Shown here piece after piece: positions 35,584-47,717 of a stretch of 64,000 nucleotides of DNA. This DNA is from Flavobacterium sp. LC2016-12 (lineage in GTDB: Bacteria; Bacteroidota; Bacteroidia; Flavobacteriales; Flavobacteriaceae): contig NZ_JADKPT010000003.1 of the NCBI RefSeq assembly GCF_015351595.1, positions 1 to 64,000 on the forward strand, read 5' to 3'. Position 1 is the first letter of the stretch, and each line of letters starts with the position of its first letter. Both the position numbers and the translations under genes were made by a program. Under the pieces are notes generated by a model. It was not told the origin of the DNA. It did not search any database and saw nothing but the letters and a program-made list of their open reading frames with translations.

Positions 35584-36084
35584 CTACTTTACTTCTGTAT
35601 TGTATTCGTCATCTGTTACCGAATCAAACCAAGCTGTTTCTCCTTTTTCTCTTCCGGTTATGGCTACCTGAATAAATTTTGAATCTTTACTGGCGCCATG
35701 CCAATGTTTTACATCAGCGGGACATTTTACAACATCGCCTTTTTTTACAATAAGTTTTTGACTCCCTTTCTCTTGATAATATCCTATTCCATCAAGTGCC
35801 AATATAATCTGTCCAGCAGGGTGACTATGCCATTTGGTTCTTGCACCTGGTTCAAAGGTTACACTCCCAACGGCATTCTGGTTAATGCTATCCGCCTTCA
35901 CCAAATTATTGAGCCAGACATTCCCTGTAAAATTAGTATTGGTCACTTTCTCACCTTTTGAGAAAATCAGGTTTGTATCTGCCTTTTCAGTATCAGGGTG
36001 TTTTACTTGACCATCATTACAGGATATTAATCCAATTGTACTAAAAGCTATAACAGCAAATCCTATTAATTTTATTTTCTTCAT
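35584..36084 (-). CDS. Cupin-domain lipoprotein
   Basis: A 166-aa lipoprotein with a single cupin barrel. The signal ends in LISC, with Cys about residue 22 for lipidation. Cupin metal ligands are in TKWHSHPAGQII and the second motif CPADVKHWHGASKDS. Such cupins are often encoded next to carboxymuconolactone decarboxylase-like and flavodoxin genes, as here, and may act in quinone or aromatic ring chemistry. The precise reaction is not known. It is the last gene of a minus-strand run starting at 44285. Confidence 0.85.
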   Translation of the reverse strand: MKKIKLIGFAVIAFSTIGLISCNDGQVKHPDTEKADTNLIFSKGEKVTNTNFTGNVWLNNLVKADSINQNAVGSVTFEPGARTKWHSHPAGQIILALDGIGYYQEKGSQKLIVKKGDVVKCPADVKHWHGASKDSKFIQVAITGREKGETAWFDSVTDDEYNTEVK

Positions 36085-36095
36085 AAGGTATAATT

Positions 36096-37145
36096 TTAAA
36101 GATTACTTTGATAAAAACTTACCAACTTATTAACAGCTTTTGATACATACTCAGCTTTCCAATAACTTTGTATGTGTGTGGCCCCCTCGATAACAAAAAG
36201 TTCTTTGCTTTTTGCATTTACAGCTTTTGGAAATGCTTCATCAGTCATATACTTCGTATCGGCTTTGCTACCAGCCATCATGAGTAGTGGCTGATTAATT
36301 AAATCCATATTAGTTGTAGCATCCCAGGTCATTAAATCCAGAAGACTGCTCATAGTATACAAGAAAGTTGAATTTGGGTGTGCATGAGACCTGTAATAAT
36401 ACTCATATCCTTCACGATATAAATCTGTCGGCGTTTTAGCGATTTCTTCATCTGTTATACTAGCCACACCAGCATAAATCATTTTACCACCTGAAACTTC
36501 CTGCCCGCGAGCTTCACTAGCTTTTTGCAAACGTTCCTGAATTGTATTTAATTGAGAATTTTGAAAACCGTTGCGTCTCACTTCTCCAGAATTAAACATG
36601 CTTAGGGTTGCAACTGCTTTAAAACGTTTGTCTGATTGTGCCGCTTTTAAAGTGTAACCTCCGCCGCCACAAATTCCTAAAACTCCCAAACGGTTTCCGT
36701 CGACTCCAGCATATTGGGTAATAAAATCTGCCATGCCATGAATATCTTCAACTCGGCTTGCAGGTTTATCGGTATGGCGCGGTTCTCCCCCGCTTCCTCC
36801 CTGATAAGCAGCGTCGGCAGTAATTGTTATGTAACCTGCTTCTGCTAAGCGCTGTGCATATAGTCCGGAAGTTTGTTCTTTAATACCACCGTTGGGGTGT
36901 GCTACAACCACTGCCGAATATTTCTTTGATGAATCATAATTGGCCGGTGTATAGACGTTGGCCGCAATTTCTATTCCGTTAAGTTTATATTTAACAGGAT
37001 GTATATTTACTTTTCCTTTTTCATTCTTGGTTATCGCTCCGTCATATACTAAAGTAAATGGATTTTGCTCATACTTTTTTTGAGTAGTCTGTGCATTTGC
37101 CATCATAATTGTTGTTATTAATGTTATTACTGCTAATTTTTTCAT
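36096..37145 (-). CDS. Exported dienelactone hydrolase-like alpha/beta hydrolase
   Basis: A secreted alpha/beta hydrolase, 349 aa, with signal peptide MKKLAVITLITTIMMANAQ. The nucleophile is probably a cysteine, C159 in GICGGGGY, as in dienelactone hydrolase rather than a serine esterase. An oxyanion-type segment is VVVAHPNGGIKEQT, with the acid and His further down (GSKADTKYM and GATHIQSYW). It follows the CMD-like gene, which suggests joint work on a lactone or ring-opening product, but this is inference. The genes are separated by only a few bases and share a unit. Confidence 0.85.
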   Translation of the reverse strand: MKKLAVITLITTIMMANAQTTQKKYEQNPFTLVYDGAITKNEKGKVNIHPVKYKLNGIEIAANVYTPANYDSSKKYSAVVVAHPNGGIKEQTSGLYAQRLAEAGYITITADAAYQGGSGGEPRHTDKPASRVEDIHGMADFITQYAGVDGNRLGVLGICGGGGYTLKAAQSDKRFKAVATLSMFNSGEVRRNGFQNSQLNTIQERLQKASEARGQEVSGGKMIYAGVASITDEEIAKTPTDLYREGYEYYYRSHAHPNSTFLYTMSSLLDLMTWDATTNMDLINQPLLMMAGSKADTKYMTDEAFPKAVNAKSKELFVIEGATHIQSYWKAEYVSKAVNKLVSFYQSNL

Positions 37146-37162
37146 TCTTTATATTTTAAATT

Positions 37163-37870
37163 TTACTTTTTAGGTTTAAGTACTTCTTCTAAAACTTTTT
37201 GTGCAGCACCACCTTCTTTCTCGCCAATCGTAGTTTTAATTACACTCACAAATTCCTGTAATTGATTTGAACTTAAACCCACATTCAGGCAAATATTTAA
37301 ATGCGATTGCAGCATAGGTTCTGCATCACCAATACTGGCAATTACAGATACTGTTACGAGTTCTCTTTCACTATAAGTCAAAACATCACGTTCAAAAATA
37401 TCTGCAAAAAGATGCTCTTTTAGGAAAACATCCATCTCTGGTGCAAATGCAGAATAACCTGTTTTTGGTCCGTCTTGTGAGGATTTAGTCAGTTCTGCTA
37501 AAACTGCTTTACCACGATTGTATTTAGTTCCTTCTGCTTTTATGGGTGATGCTTCTGCGCCAATTTTATCCGTAATTCCTTTTGCTTTGCGTTCTCCCAA
37601 AACCGTCATAAAAGTCTGCAGACCGCGAATGCTTCGTGGAAAGCCGCAATATGCATACAAGTGAACAAGAACTTCCTTAATTTGATTAACAGTTAAACCT
37701 GAATCTAATCCAGAATTTAATTCCGTTTTCAACTTTTCTAAATCACCTTTGGCAGTAACTGCACTAATCTTTATGATTGCCTGCTGTTGTTTACTTAAAT
37801 CTTTAACAGCTTGTGCATTAATCGTTGCAGAAGCTATTACTGTCATAACTATAATTGAAAGCTTTTTCAT
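37163..37870 (-). CDS. Exported carboxymuconolactone decarboxylase-family protein
   Basis: A 235-aa protein with a signal peptide (MKKLSIIVMTVIASATINAQ) and two CMD-like helical domains (about 50-110 and 155-225). Hallmarks are LTVNQIKEVLVHLYAYCGFPRSI and the second copy GLSSNQLQEFVSVIKTTIG. CMD-family proteins include gamma-carboxymuconolactone decarboxylase and AhpD-type peroxidase partners. The AhpD CxxC pair is not seen here, only a lone Cys in AYCGF, so a decarboxylase or other non-redox role is likelier. Next to cupin and flavodoxin genes. Confidence 0.85.
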   Translation of the reverse strand: MKKLSIIVMTVIASATINAQAVKDLSKQQQAIIKISAVTAKGDLEKLKTELNSGLDSGLTVNQIKEVLVHLYAYCGFPRSIRGLQTFMTVLGERKAKGITDKIGAEASPIKAEGTKYNRGKAVLAELTKSSQDGPKTGYSAFAPEMDVFLKEHLFADIFERDVLTYSERELVTVSVIASIGDAEPMLQSHLNICLNVGLSSNQLQEFVSVIKTTIGEKEGGAAQKVLEEVLKPKK

Positions 37871-37884
37871 TTCCTCTTATTTTT

Positions 37885-38514
37885 TTAATTCGTAAATCCA
37901 ATTTTCTTCAGCCATTTTTGAACTTCAAGCTGTACCCCTTTTTCTTTTTCACCTTCCATTACATACAATACACCGTCCCTTTCTATTCCGCCTTTTGTAG
38001 AAAAGCCTTCCAGTACCTTACTTTTAGGACATAGCTCCTTAACGGTTTGAAAAGTACTTCCTATTCCATAACCGGCATTTGTATTAAACGGTACAATTGT
38101 TTTTCCTTCTAAATTGTATTGTTTCAAAAAACTTTTCATTGGTGGTGGCAGCTGCATTCCCCAGGTTGGAAATCCCAAAAAAACCACATCAAATTTTTCA
38201 ATATTTTCAATTTTCGTTTTTAGCGGAGGTAGAAAACCCGTTTCATTTTCATTAGCAACCTGAGCCACTATTGTTTTATAATCTTCGGGATAAGGATTTT
38301 GCAGTTCAAGTTCCACTAACGATCCGCCCACATTTTTATGAATTATCGTCGCCACCGCTTTTGTATTTTTAGTGCGTGACAAATACACAATCAAAATATT
38401 TTTATTCATTTGAGATACATTTTCATCCTGAAGTTTTTCTTGCGCTTTACTGCAGCCTGAAAACAGACAAATTACTGTTGTTATTAGAAATAAAAAGATT
38501 GCTGAATTTTTCAT
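37885..38514 (-). CDS. Flavodoxin-family lipoprotein
   Basis: A 209-aa flavodoxin-like protein preceded by a lipoprotein signal (LFSGC, Cys about residue 21). The FMN phosphate loop is LSRTKNTKAVA and the ring-binding loop is GFPTWGMQLPPP. The signal is in frame and well formed, but an internal ATG (M36, MNKNILIVYLS) could also give a cytoplasmic form. Exported flavodoxins are recurrent in Bacteroidota. It would carry electrons to a partner such as the aldo/keto reductase or CMD-like protein in the envelope; the partner is not known. Confidence 0.85.
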   Translation of the reverse strand: MKNSAIFLFLITTVICLFSGCSKAQEKLQDENVSQMNKNILIVYLSRTKNTKAVATIIHKNVGGSLVELELQNPYPEDYKTIVAQVANENETGFLPPLKTKIENIEKFDVVFLGFPTWGMQLPPPMKSFLKQYNLEGKTIVPFNTNAGYGIGSTFQTVKELCPKSKVLEGFSTKGGIERDGVLYVMEGEKEKGVQLEVQKWLKKIGFTN

Positions 38515-38534
38515 TTTGTTTTATTTGATGATTT

Positions 38535-39620
38535 TTATTTGTCCAATCCTTTTTCTTTTAACCATTTCGACATAAGATCGGCTATTTGAATATTGTTTAA
38601 ATCAGAAAATGGAAAGTGCGTATTGCCTTTAATGCCAATTTCGGGAAGATGCACTACTGTTACATCCCCTCCTTTTTTATTGACGGCATCGCGCCATAAT
38701 CTTGCCATTTGAAGACGTGCACGCCATCCATCAGCACCTGAATTTTTAGATGGTTTTTCCGGAATATTATCACCGTAATAAATTATGATCGGAATTTTGG
38801 TCAACAACATAAAATCTTTCAAAGGAATTGTCGTTGCTTCCAGAGCTCCCGCAGAACTTGCTATTGGTGACGGAACTTCGCCTTCTGGAAATAAAAATCC
38901 GCTGCCGGGTTCATACGAAACAATTGCTTTTACATTTTGATTTTTAATGGCCGTCATCCAGCCCATTCCACCAGAGTGAGAATGTGTTACGAGAATGGCG
39001 GGACCAATTTTAGTAAAAAGCGCCGAAGCCGCATCTGTTGTAACATTCAAATCAATTGTTCCTAAATTTGGTGTCATTGAACGAAAATACTGATTAAGTG
39101 TTTCTTTATCACGTACAAACTGAACGCCATCAAAATAGTCAGGCCAAATTCCCACCCGGAAAACACCAAACCATTGCTGTTCATCTGGAATTGGTTTTAT
39201 AGAAGCTTCTACCGTACTTCGCCCCGCATTTCCTCTTCTGGGCTGATCTATTATATAAACCGGAAATTGTCTTCGAAGAAATATATTCTGAAACCCTTCA
39301 CGTCCGTCTGGCGTGGTTTCCCATGTTTTGGAAAACTGTCCTATACCATGCCACATTACTAACGGGTATTTGTGCGCGTTAGCAGGAACCTGATAAAAAA
39401 CATAGGCATGATCTCCTCTAAATGTTTGTCCGGCTGGCGTAATATTATAAGGATCAAATGTCCCGGGATTCTCAATAACAGAACCTCCAACAGCAAAACT
39501 TCCCTGTTCTTCTATGATAAGTGGCTTTTGTTTAACTTTTTTCTGTGCTGTAATCGCGGTACTGCTTATTATCAATAGCAAGCAATACATCATTCCGGAT
39601 TTAATGATTTTATTTTTCAT
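38535..39620 (-). CDS. Exported alpha/beta hydrolase (esterase)
   Basis: A 361-aa alpha/beta hydrolase with a signal peptide. The nucleophile elbow is THSHSGGMGW (S216) and an early oxyanion region is PLVMWHGIGQFSKTW. The remainder shows the fold's strand-helix pattern, with the His probably near NTHFPFSDLNN. The cluster has three hydrolases of different types side by side, suggesting a set of ester substrates. It has its own short gap on each side, within the unit. Confidence 0.82.
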   Translation of the reverse strand: MKNKIIKSGMMYCLLLIISSTAITAQKKVKQKPLIIEEQGSFAVGGSVIENPGTFDPYNITPAGQTFRGDHAYVFYQVPANAHKYPLVMWHGIGQFSKTWETTPDGREGFQNIFLRRQFPVYIIDQPRRGNAGRSTVEASIKPIPDEQQWFGVFRVGIWPDYFDGVQFVRDKETLNQYFRSMTPNLGTIDLNVTTDAASALFTKIGPAILVTHSHSGGMGWMTAIKNQNVKAIVSYEPGSGFLFPEGEVPSPIASSAGALEATTIPLKDFMLLTKIPIIIYYGDNIPEKPSKNSGADGWRARLQMARLWRDAVNKKGGDVTVVHLPEIGIKGNTHFPFSDLNNIQIADLMSKWLKEKGLDK

Positions 39621-39634
39621 CCTATTTTATTTTT

Positions 39635-41230
39635 CTACTGTTGTTCTTTATCCAATGATTTTTCAATTACATCCAAACGCGCTTTTCTATTGTCGTTTAC
39701 AGTACTTGCAGACCCATCGGTTTTAAATTCGAATACTTCATTTTTATTGGTTTTGTACGTTTCCCATTTTGGCAAACCCTTCCCGTTCGGATTACCTGTT
39801 TTGGCAAAGTTGATCCAATAGGCATTCATTAATTTGGCAACTTCTTTATCTTTTGCATCAGCTTTAAATCCATATTGATCTGTAAGATTATCAAACACAT
39901 AAGGGATTTCGGAAGCATGAGATGCGCCGTATTTCATTCTGCCCTTCATTGATTCAGATACATAGGAGAAAAGATATAAGTACGCAGGTGTTTTTTTTGC
40001 GATAAAAATTCTTGCGGTAAAACGAGCAGGCTCTGCCCAGACTTTATCTGTATTGACAAGAGTAAGCATTTTGGCAAAATCGGCGTTACCATCCGGATCG
40101 TAGGCTTTAGAAAATTCTTCTTTTACGTTTGCAAAAAAAGAAATCAATTCTTCTTTGGAAGCAGCATTTACAAAACCCGCAGGCACTTCAGCACTATTCG
40201 ACCCTATAATTATAGAAACATTCGGCTGTCTCCCTCTTTTATAAGAACTCTCAGCTGTTTCAGTGACCAAAATTCCGTCAAGAATAGGTCCTGAATAAGT
40301 TGGCAAACCGTTTGGTGCACTTTCCTGTCCGTCATCGACAATTTCTGATGCGCTGAGTGCTCTTAATTTTTGAAGTGCCTCAGTATCTGTACCTTCAATA
40401 GTATATCTTTTAGCGAAATTAACTCCAATAGTTTCGGCAGAAACCGGGTAATGAATGTCTGCATTTTCTTTATCAATTGGCCTTGCAGTGAGTACTCCGT
40501 CACGGCCTCCGCCAGATTCAATAATTGCTTTTTGGAATAATCCTTTTGCTGACGGAATTGTCAATAAGGAATGTACGGAAACGCCTCCTGCAGACTCTCC
40601 GAATAGGGTTACATTTTTAGGATCTCCTCCAAAAGCCTGAATGTTTTTATGAACCCATTCTAATGCAGCAATTTGATCCATGTAGGCGTAACTTCCTTTG
40701 GGTTCATTTGGATTTTCTTTGCTTAAAGCCGGAAATGCAAAATGACCTAGACGCCCCAAACGGTAATTGATCGTTACCAATATTACATTTTGTTTTGCAA
40801 ATGCACTTCCCCTATAACCAGAAGCGCTGCCTCCTACAAATGCTCCGCCATGAATCCAGACCATTACAGGCAGTTTTGATTTGCTTGTTGTAACAGTTGG
40901 CTTCCAAACATTTAGAAACAAACAATCTTCATTTGAAGTTTTTGACATTCCCGAACCTCTCGGCCATCCCGCCTGCGGACAATCTGCGCAGTATTTACCT
41001 GCATCTCGTACGTCTTTCCATGATTGTACTGCTTGTGGAGGGCGCCAGCGATTTGCACCGACGGGAGGCGCTGCATAAGGAATACCTTTGAAAACCGAAA
41101 CATCATTTTCGATTATTCCGCGAATAGGTCCTGAAACTGTGGTTACTTCCAAGTTATTTTTAGGTGTCGTCTGCGCCCAGAAGATTGCTACATTCACTAA
41201 AAAGAAAACTCCGATAAATATTTTTTTCAT
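39635..41230 (-). CDS. Exported type-B carboxylesterase
   Basis: A 531-aa carboxylesterase family protein with a signal peptide (MKKIFIGVFFLVNVAIFWAQ). The oxyanion segment is HGGAF (127-131), the nucleophile is S213 in GESAGG, and the His is in GASHASEIPYVF near residue 448. It is full length for the family. It hydrolyses ester bonds of unknown substrates outside the cytoplasm. It is part of the minus-strand run between two esterase-type and aldo/keto reductase genes. Confidence 0.9.
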   Translation of the reverse strand: MKKIFIGVFFLVNVAIFWAQTTPKNNLEVTTVSGPIRGIIENDVSVFKGIPYAAPPVGANRWRPPQAVQSWKDVRDAGKYCADCPQAGWPRGSGMSKTSNEDCLFLNVWKPTVTTSKSKLPVMVWIHGGAFVGGSASGYRGSAFAKQNVILVTINYRLGRLGHFAFPALSKENPNEPKGSYAYMDQIAALEWVHKNIQAFGGDPKNVTLFGESAGGVSVHSLLTIPSAKGLFQKAIIESGGGRDGVLTARPIDKENADIHYPVSAETIGVNFAKRYTIEGTDTEALQKLRALSASEIVDDGQESAPNGLPTYSGPILDGILVTETAESSYKRGRQPNVSIIIGSNSAEVPAGFVNAASKEELISFFANVKEEFSKAYDPDGNADFAKMLTLVNTDKVWAEPARFTARIFIAKKTPAYLYLFSYVSESMKGRMKYGASHASEIPYVFDNLTDQYGFKADAKDKEVAKLMNAYWINFAKTGNPNGKGLPKWETYKTNKNEVFEFKTDGSASTVNDNRKARLDVIEKSLDKEQQ

Positions 41231-41265
41231 TTCTAAAGGTTTTGAAAGTAAGAATAGTCTAGAAA

Positions 41266-42252
<987 letters not shown>

Positions 42253-42279
42253 TTATATCCTTTAATCATTTGAATTCGT

Positions 42280-43422
<1,143 letters not shown>

Positions 43423-43430
43423 TTTTTTTA

Positions 43431-44297
<867 letters not shown>

Positions 44298-44314
44298 TTA
44301 TAATTCTATTATTA

Positions 44315-44383
44315 CAAATTTCCGAACTAAATGTGAGGGTTTTGGTATACGGATTACGGATTCTCCTACCAAGATTACTGATT
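44315..44383. promoter_or_regulatory. AraC-family operator: 21-bp-spaced direct repeat
   Basis: GGATTACGGATT (44351-44362) and AGATTACTGATT (44372-44383) share 10 of 12 bases and start exactly 21 bp apart, two helical turns, typical of AraC-family sites. On the minus strand a GAAATTTG box (44315-44322, one base off TAnnTTTG) lies downstream and fits the promoter of the reductase operon, with the repeats placed to activate it. Confidence 0.6.
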
Positions 44384-44419
44384 AAGAGAACAATAGTCTA
44401 AAAACTACAATCAATTACT

Positions 44420-44427
44420 TAAATTTG
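44420..44427 (+). promoter_or_regulatory. -7 element of the AraC gene
   Basis: TAAATTTG (44420-44427) lies 20 bases before the regulator ATG. No TTG is seen at 19-21 bases upstream. Confidence 0.45.
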
Positions 44428-44447
44428 TAGTACAAACAAAAAAAGAC

Positions 44448-45344
44448 ATGGCACAAGTATTTAACTTTGAAACCATTAGCGAGTATAATGATTTTAACAA
44501 TCATGAAACGCTGCATCCATTAGTGAGTATAATTGATTTTTCAAAAGCAAAACCCAGAACAGGTTCCACGATGAATTTTGGACTGTATTGTATATTTTTA
44601 AAACAGGTAAATTGCGGTGACCTAAAATACGGCCGTAATTATTACGACTATCAGGAAGGAACTTTAGTATTTGTTTCGCCAGGCCAGACTATCGACGTTG
44701 AAAATAAAGTGGACATTTATCAGCCGGCCGGCCATGGACTGGTTTTTCATCCCGATTTAATTCGTGGAACATCACTTGCAAAAGGCATTAATGACTATAA
44801 TTTTTTTAGCTACAATACCAGTGAAGCACTGCATTTGTCTGAAAAAGAAAGACAGCTTGTATTGGATTGTTTCGCTAAAATAGAAATTGAATTAAAACAA
44901 TCTATTGACAAGCATAGTAAAAAACTGATTGCATCAAATATTGAGCTGTTTTTTAATTACTGTGAAAGATTTTACGATCGTCAGTTCATTACCAGAGACA
45001 ATGCAAATAAAGGAATTGTCGAAAAATTTGAGGAACTGTTAAACAGTTATTTTTCTTCTGAAAAACCTCATGTTTTAGGATTGCCTTCTGTTGCTTACTA
45101 CGCCAGTGAACTTAATTTATCTCCCAATTATTTTGGTGACCTGATAAAAAAAGAAACCGGAAAATCTGCTCAGGAATACATCCAAAACAAAATTATTGAT
45201 ACTGCCAAAAACAAAATATTCGATTCTTCTAAGACGATAAATGAAGTCGCCTATGAGCTTGGATTTAAATATCCGCAGCATTTTACTCGTTTCTTTAAAC
45301 AGCATGTTGGCAATACTCCAAATGAATACAGGAGTTTGAATTAA
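44448..45344 (+). CDS. AraC-family transcriptional regulator
   Basis: A 298-aa regulator with an N-terminal cupin-like sensory domain (about 1-170) and a C-terminal double helix-turn-helix: ASELNLSPNYFGDLIKKETG and VAYELGFKYPQHFTRFFKQH. The divergent gene is the first of an oxidoreductase/hydrolase run, so it most likely controls that run and itself. A 21-bp-spaced direct repeat in the spacer is the candidate site. The inducer is unknown. It converges on a GH43 gene at a shared terminator. Confidence 0.92.
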   Translation: MAQVFNFETISEYNDFNNHETLHPLVSIIDFSKAKPRTGSTMNFGLYCIFLKQVNCGDLKYGRNYYDYQEGTLVFVSPGQTIDVENKVDIYQPAGHGLVFHPDLIRGTSLAKGINDYNFFSYNTSEALHLSEKERQLVLDCFAKIEIELKQSIDKHSKKLIASNIELFFNYCERFYDRQFITRDNANKGIVEKFEELLNSYFSSEKPHVLGLPSVAYYASELNLSPNYFGDLIKKETGKSAQEYIQNKIIDTAKNKIFDSSKTINEVAYELGFKYPQHFTRFFKQHVGNTPNEYRSLN

Positions 45345-45368
45345 ATCTACTAATATAAAGCAAATTAA

Positions 45369-45400
45369 AAAAGGCAGTTTCAAGTTAGAAACTGCCTTTT
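45369..45400. terminator. Bidirectional terminator
   Basis: Perfect 13-bp arms AAAAGGCAGTTTC (45369-45381) and GAAACTGCCTTTT (45388-45400) with a 6-nt loop, between the convergent AraC and GH43 genes. Confidence 0.9.
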
Positions 45401-45421
45401 GCATTATAATTACAGGACTAA

Positions 45422-46924
45422 CTAAAGAGCGGTATAATTAAAATTTTTAAACGTAACACTTCCTTCTCCTATTGAGCAAAGGCCTATTCTAAGACCCAAA
45501 AATCCGCTGAGTGCATTATGATTATATGAGGAAACTTCAGCAGAATTTTCGGTTTTAAGCCACTTCTTGCCATCCAGACTGTAATACATATCCACATTAT
45601 TTTCAAAATTTTTAAGTCGAAGATATACATGTCTTTTATGGACTTTTTTTTCTGTCACAAACTGCCATCCCCGGAGATTTGTTAATATATTTTCCTGGTC
45701 TGCCAAAATACCCGAAAAGTAGCTTCCATTGTAAAAGAGCACCAGTCCGCCGACGGCTTTACCTTCAATTTCCATCTCTACATCAGCAGTATATGAGTGA
45801 CCTGAAGGCACACACACCAATGGAGAACTATCTCCAACGCCGCCACCCTTGCCTTTTATTGTTAAACTGTTATTGGCTACTTTAAAGCGGGAATCATCAA
45901 CCCCTTGAAAAAATTTCCATTGCGCTTTAAGCGCCGAACCCGAAAAATCATCACTTTGTGAAAAACGAGCGACTGCTGTACCTTTTGGTTTGGTAATAGG
46001 TTTATCCGTCTGTATATTATCAGGAACTTTATACCAGCCGTCTTTAGTCCATTCTACCGGTTGCAAAAGGGTTTGACGACCTAAATTATAAAAACCTTTT
46101 TCATAGGCGTGCATTACCATCCACCATTTTCCGTTGTGATCCTCAAAGATCGTACTGTGTCCTTTTGACCACCAGCGTTCATCGCTGCTTTTGGTTCTCA
46201 CTACCGGATTATAGGGAGAGTTTTCCCATGGTCCGAATGGAGTCTTGGAACGGGCTGAAATAACCATATGACTTGTTGAAGGTCCTGCTGTTCCTCCTTC
46301 GGCAACTGTTAAATAATAATAATCTCCTTTTTTAAAAAGTTTTGGGCCTTCCATGCAGAAACATTCAATAGACCATTCTCTGGGAATTTTCCAGCCATCA
46401 TAGGCATGCTTAACCTCTCCCGTGGTCGCAAGTCCATCTTTTGATAAGCCTATATAATCTCCATTACTGAAATATAAATATCGGTTGCCCTGATCATCTG
46501 TAACATGGCCTGGGTCAATATTGCCGATTTTTAAATCTATCGGCTCGCTCCATGGACCTGCTATATTATCAGCGCTAACCACAAAATTGGTTTTGTTGGC
46601 AGGAAAATAGATGTAATATTTATTATTGTATTTTACCAAATCAGGTGCCCAAACATCGCCTACATATTTTTGCAGGGCATTCGTAACAGGCTCCCAGTTG
46701 ATTAAATCCTGAGAATGCCATATAGTAAGTCCTGGATAATAATCAAAAGAAGAATGTACAATATAATAATCCTTTCCATCACGCAGCAGGCTCGGGTCTG
46801 GATAATCCCCTCCAAAAATCGGATTTTGATAAGTTGACTTACTGGTCATGGATTCTGGCTGGTTTTGTGCATAGCTTTTACAGGCAAAGAATGTGATCAG
46901 CAGAAATAATAGCGTTTTTCTCAT
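45422..46924 (-). CDS. Glycoside hydrolase family 43 enzyme
   Basis: An exported GH43 enzyme, 500 aa, likely a beta-xylosidase or alpha-L-arabinofuranosidase. The signal ends at SYAQ, with a possible lipobox FFAC. The five-bladed propeller has the catalytic acids D43 (YPDPS), D137 (GNIDPGHV) and E192 (CMEGPK). The C-terminal 180 residues form a beta-sandwich carbohydrate domain. No SusCD pair or other sugar gene lies beside it, so it acts as a lone scavenging enzyme here. A CAAATATA box (46951-46958), the reverse of a -7 element, precedes it. Confidence 0.88.
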   Translation of the reverse strand: MRKTLLFLLITFFACKSYAQNQPESMTSKSTYQNPIFGGDYPDPSLLRDGKDYYIVHSSFDYYPGLTIWHSQDLINWEPVTNALQKYVGDVWAPDLVKYNNKYYIYFPANKTNFVVSADNIAGPWSEPIDLKIGNIDPGHVTDDQGNRYLYFSNGDYIGLSKDGLATTGEVKHAYDGWKIPREWSIECFCMEGPKLFKKGDYYYLTVAEGGTAGPSTSHMVISARSKTPFGPWENSPYNPVVRTKSSDERWWSKGHSTIFEDHNGKWWMVMHAYEKGFYNLGRQTLLQPVEWTKDGWYKVPDNIQTDKPITKPKGTAVARFSQSDDFSGSALKAQWKFFQGVDDSRFKVANNSLTIKGKGGGVGDSSPLVCVPSGHSYTADVEMEIEGKAVGGLVLFYNGSYFSGILADQENILTNLRGWQFVTEKKVHKRHVYLRLKNFENNVDMYYSLDGKKWLKTENSAEVSSYNHNALSGFLGLRIGLCSIGEGSVTFKNFNYTAL

Positions 46925-46950
46925 TGGTTAAATTATAGATGAATGAAACA

Positions 46951-46958
46951 CAAATATA
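46951..46958 (-). promoter_or_regulatory. -7 element of the GH43 gene
   Basis: TATATTTG on the minus strand, 27 bases before the ATG. No well-spaced TTG is visible. Confidence 0.45.
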
Positions 46959-47073
46959 CAATTTGAAAGTTACTTATAGTCTTTTTAACCATAAGAAAAC
47001 ATACTGGTATGTTTAGTCTCAGAAGTAAAATGAATAAGCTGATAAAAAAAATACTGTACTGACATATTTTATA

Positions 47074-47637
47074 TTATATCTGACTTAATGTTTTTCTGGT
47101 AATTCCAAGATAGGACGCAATTAATATCTTGGATACCCTGAGGTGTATTTTTGGATAATCCTTTATAAACTGTGCATAACGATCCTTTGAATTGGCGCAC
47201 ATAAACAGTAAAATTCTCTTCTGAAGCATTACATTTGTAATACTGCTTTTTTTTCTGAAAAAGTATTCCATTTTCTTCGAACTGTTGCATAGTTTTTCCT
47301 TGTCCTCATAAGATATACAGTACAGCTCAGTATCCTCAAGGCATTTAATATCGATGCTGTTGGAACATCCTGTATTAAATGATTTGATATCAGAAATCCA
47401 GTCCCCTTCGCCGGCAAACTGTACTATATGATTTTTTCCTATATCATTAAGGTGCGAGGATACCACCAATCCTTTTAAAATAAAAAATTCATAAGGGGCT
47501 ATTTTTCCGCTTTCAATCAAAAATTTGCCTTTTTTATACGATTGTTTATAGAAGTATAATTCTATATCTTCATACTCCTCAGGTGTAATCTGCACTATTT
47601 TATTTATATGTTCTTTAAGCGTTTCCTGCATGCTCAT
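47074..47637 (-). CDS. Crp/Fnr-family transcriptional regulator
   Basis: A 187-aa regulator with a cyclic-nucleotide-binding-type beta-barrel (about 20-115), a dimer helix, and a C-terminal HTH ending in ILIASYLGITRKTLSQI. Relatives usually have a few more residues after this recognition helix, so the tail is short here. It lacks the Fnr cysteines and the Crp cAMP arginine pattern is not evident, so the signal is not predictable. It could control the GH43 gene downstream on the same strand, or a distant target. A start two codons later (MQETL) is also possible. Confidence 0.85.
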   Translation of the reverse strand: MSMQETLKEHINKIVQITPEEYEDIELYFYKQSYKKGKFLIESGKIAPYEFFILKGLVVSSHLNDIGKNHIVQFAGEGDWISDIKSFNTGCSNSIDIKCLEDTELYCISYEDKEKLCNSSKKMEYFFRKKSSITNVMLQKRILLFMCANSKDRYAQFIKDYPKIHLRVSKILIASYLGITRKTLSQI

Positions 47638-47717
47638 TTCATTAGTATTAGTCCAGCATAATTATTTATGCTACAAGTATAATATTACTATATACACCAG
47701 TACTTCCAGTACAATTA

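Noticed and set aside
37163..37870. AhpD-type peroxidase partner role for the CMD-like protein
   Set aside because: The CxxC pair needed for AhpD activity is not seen; only isolated cysteines are present.
40455..41106. Cluster of overlapping frames opposite the carboxylesterase
   Set aside because: They are short, overlap each other on both strands, lie antisense to or within a gene with strong family motifs, and show no recognisable domain.
46925..47073. Polysaccharide utilization locus around the GH43 gene
   Set aside because: No SusC/SusD, sulfatase or second glycosidase lies within reach; the nearest SusCD pair is 14 kb away and accompanied by peptidases and thioredoxins.
47069..47290. 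Second frame over the Crp-family gene, suggesting a frameshifted regulator
   Set aside because: The Crp frame is complete from barrel to HTH; the overlapping frame has no HTH or domain and is only an alternative reading.
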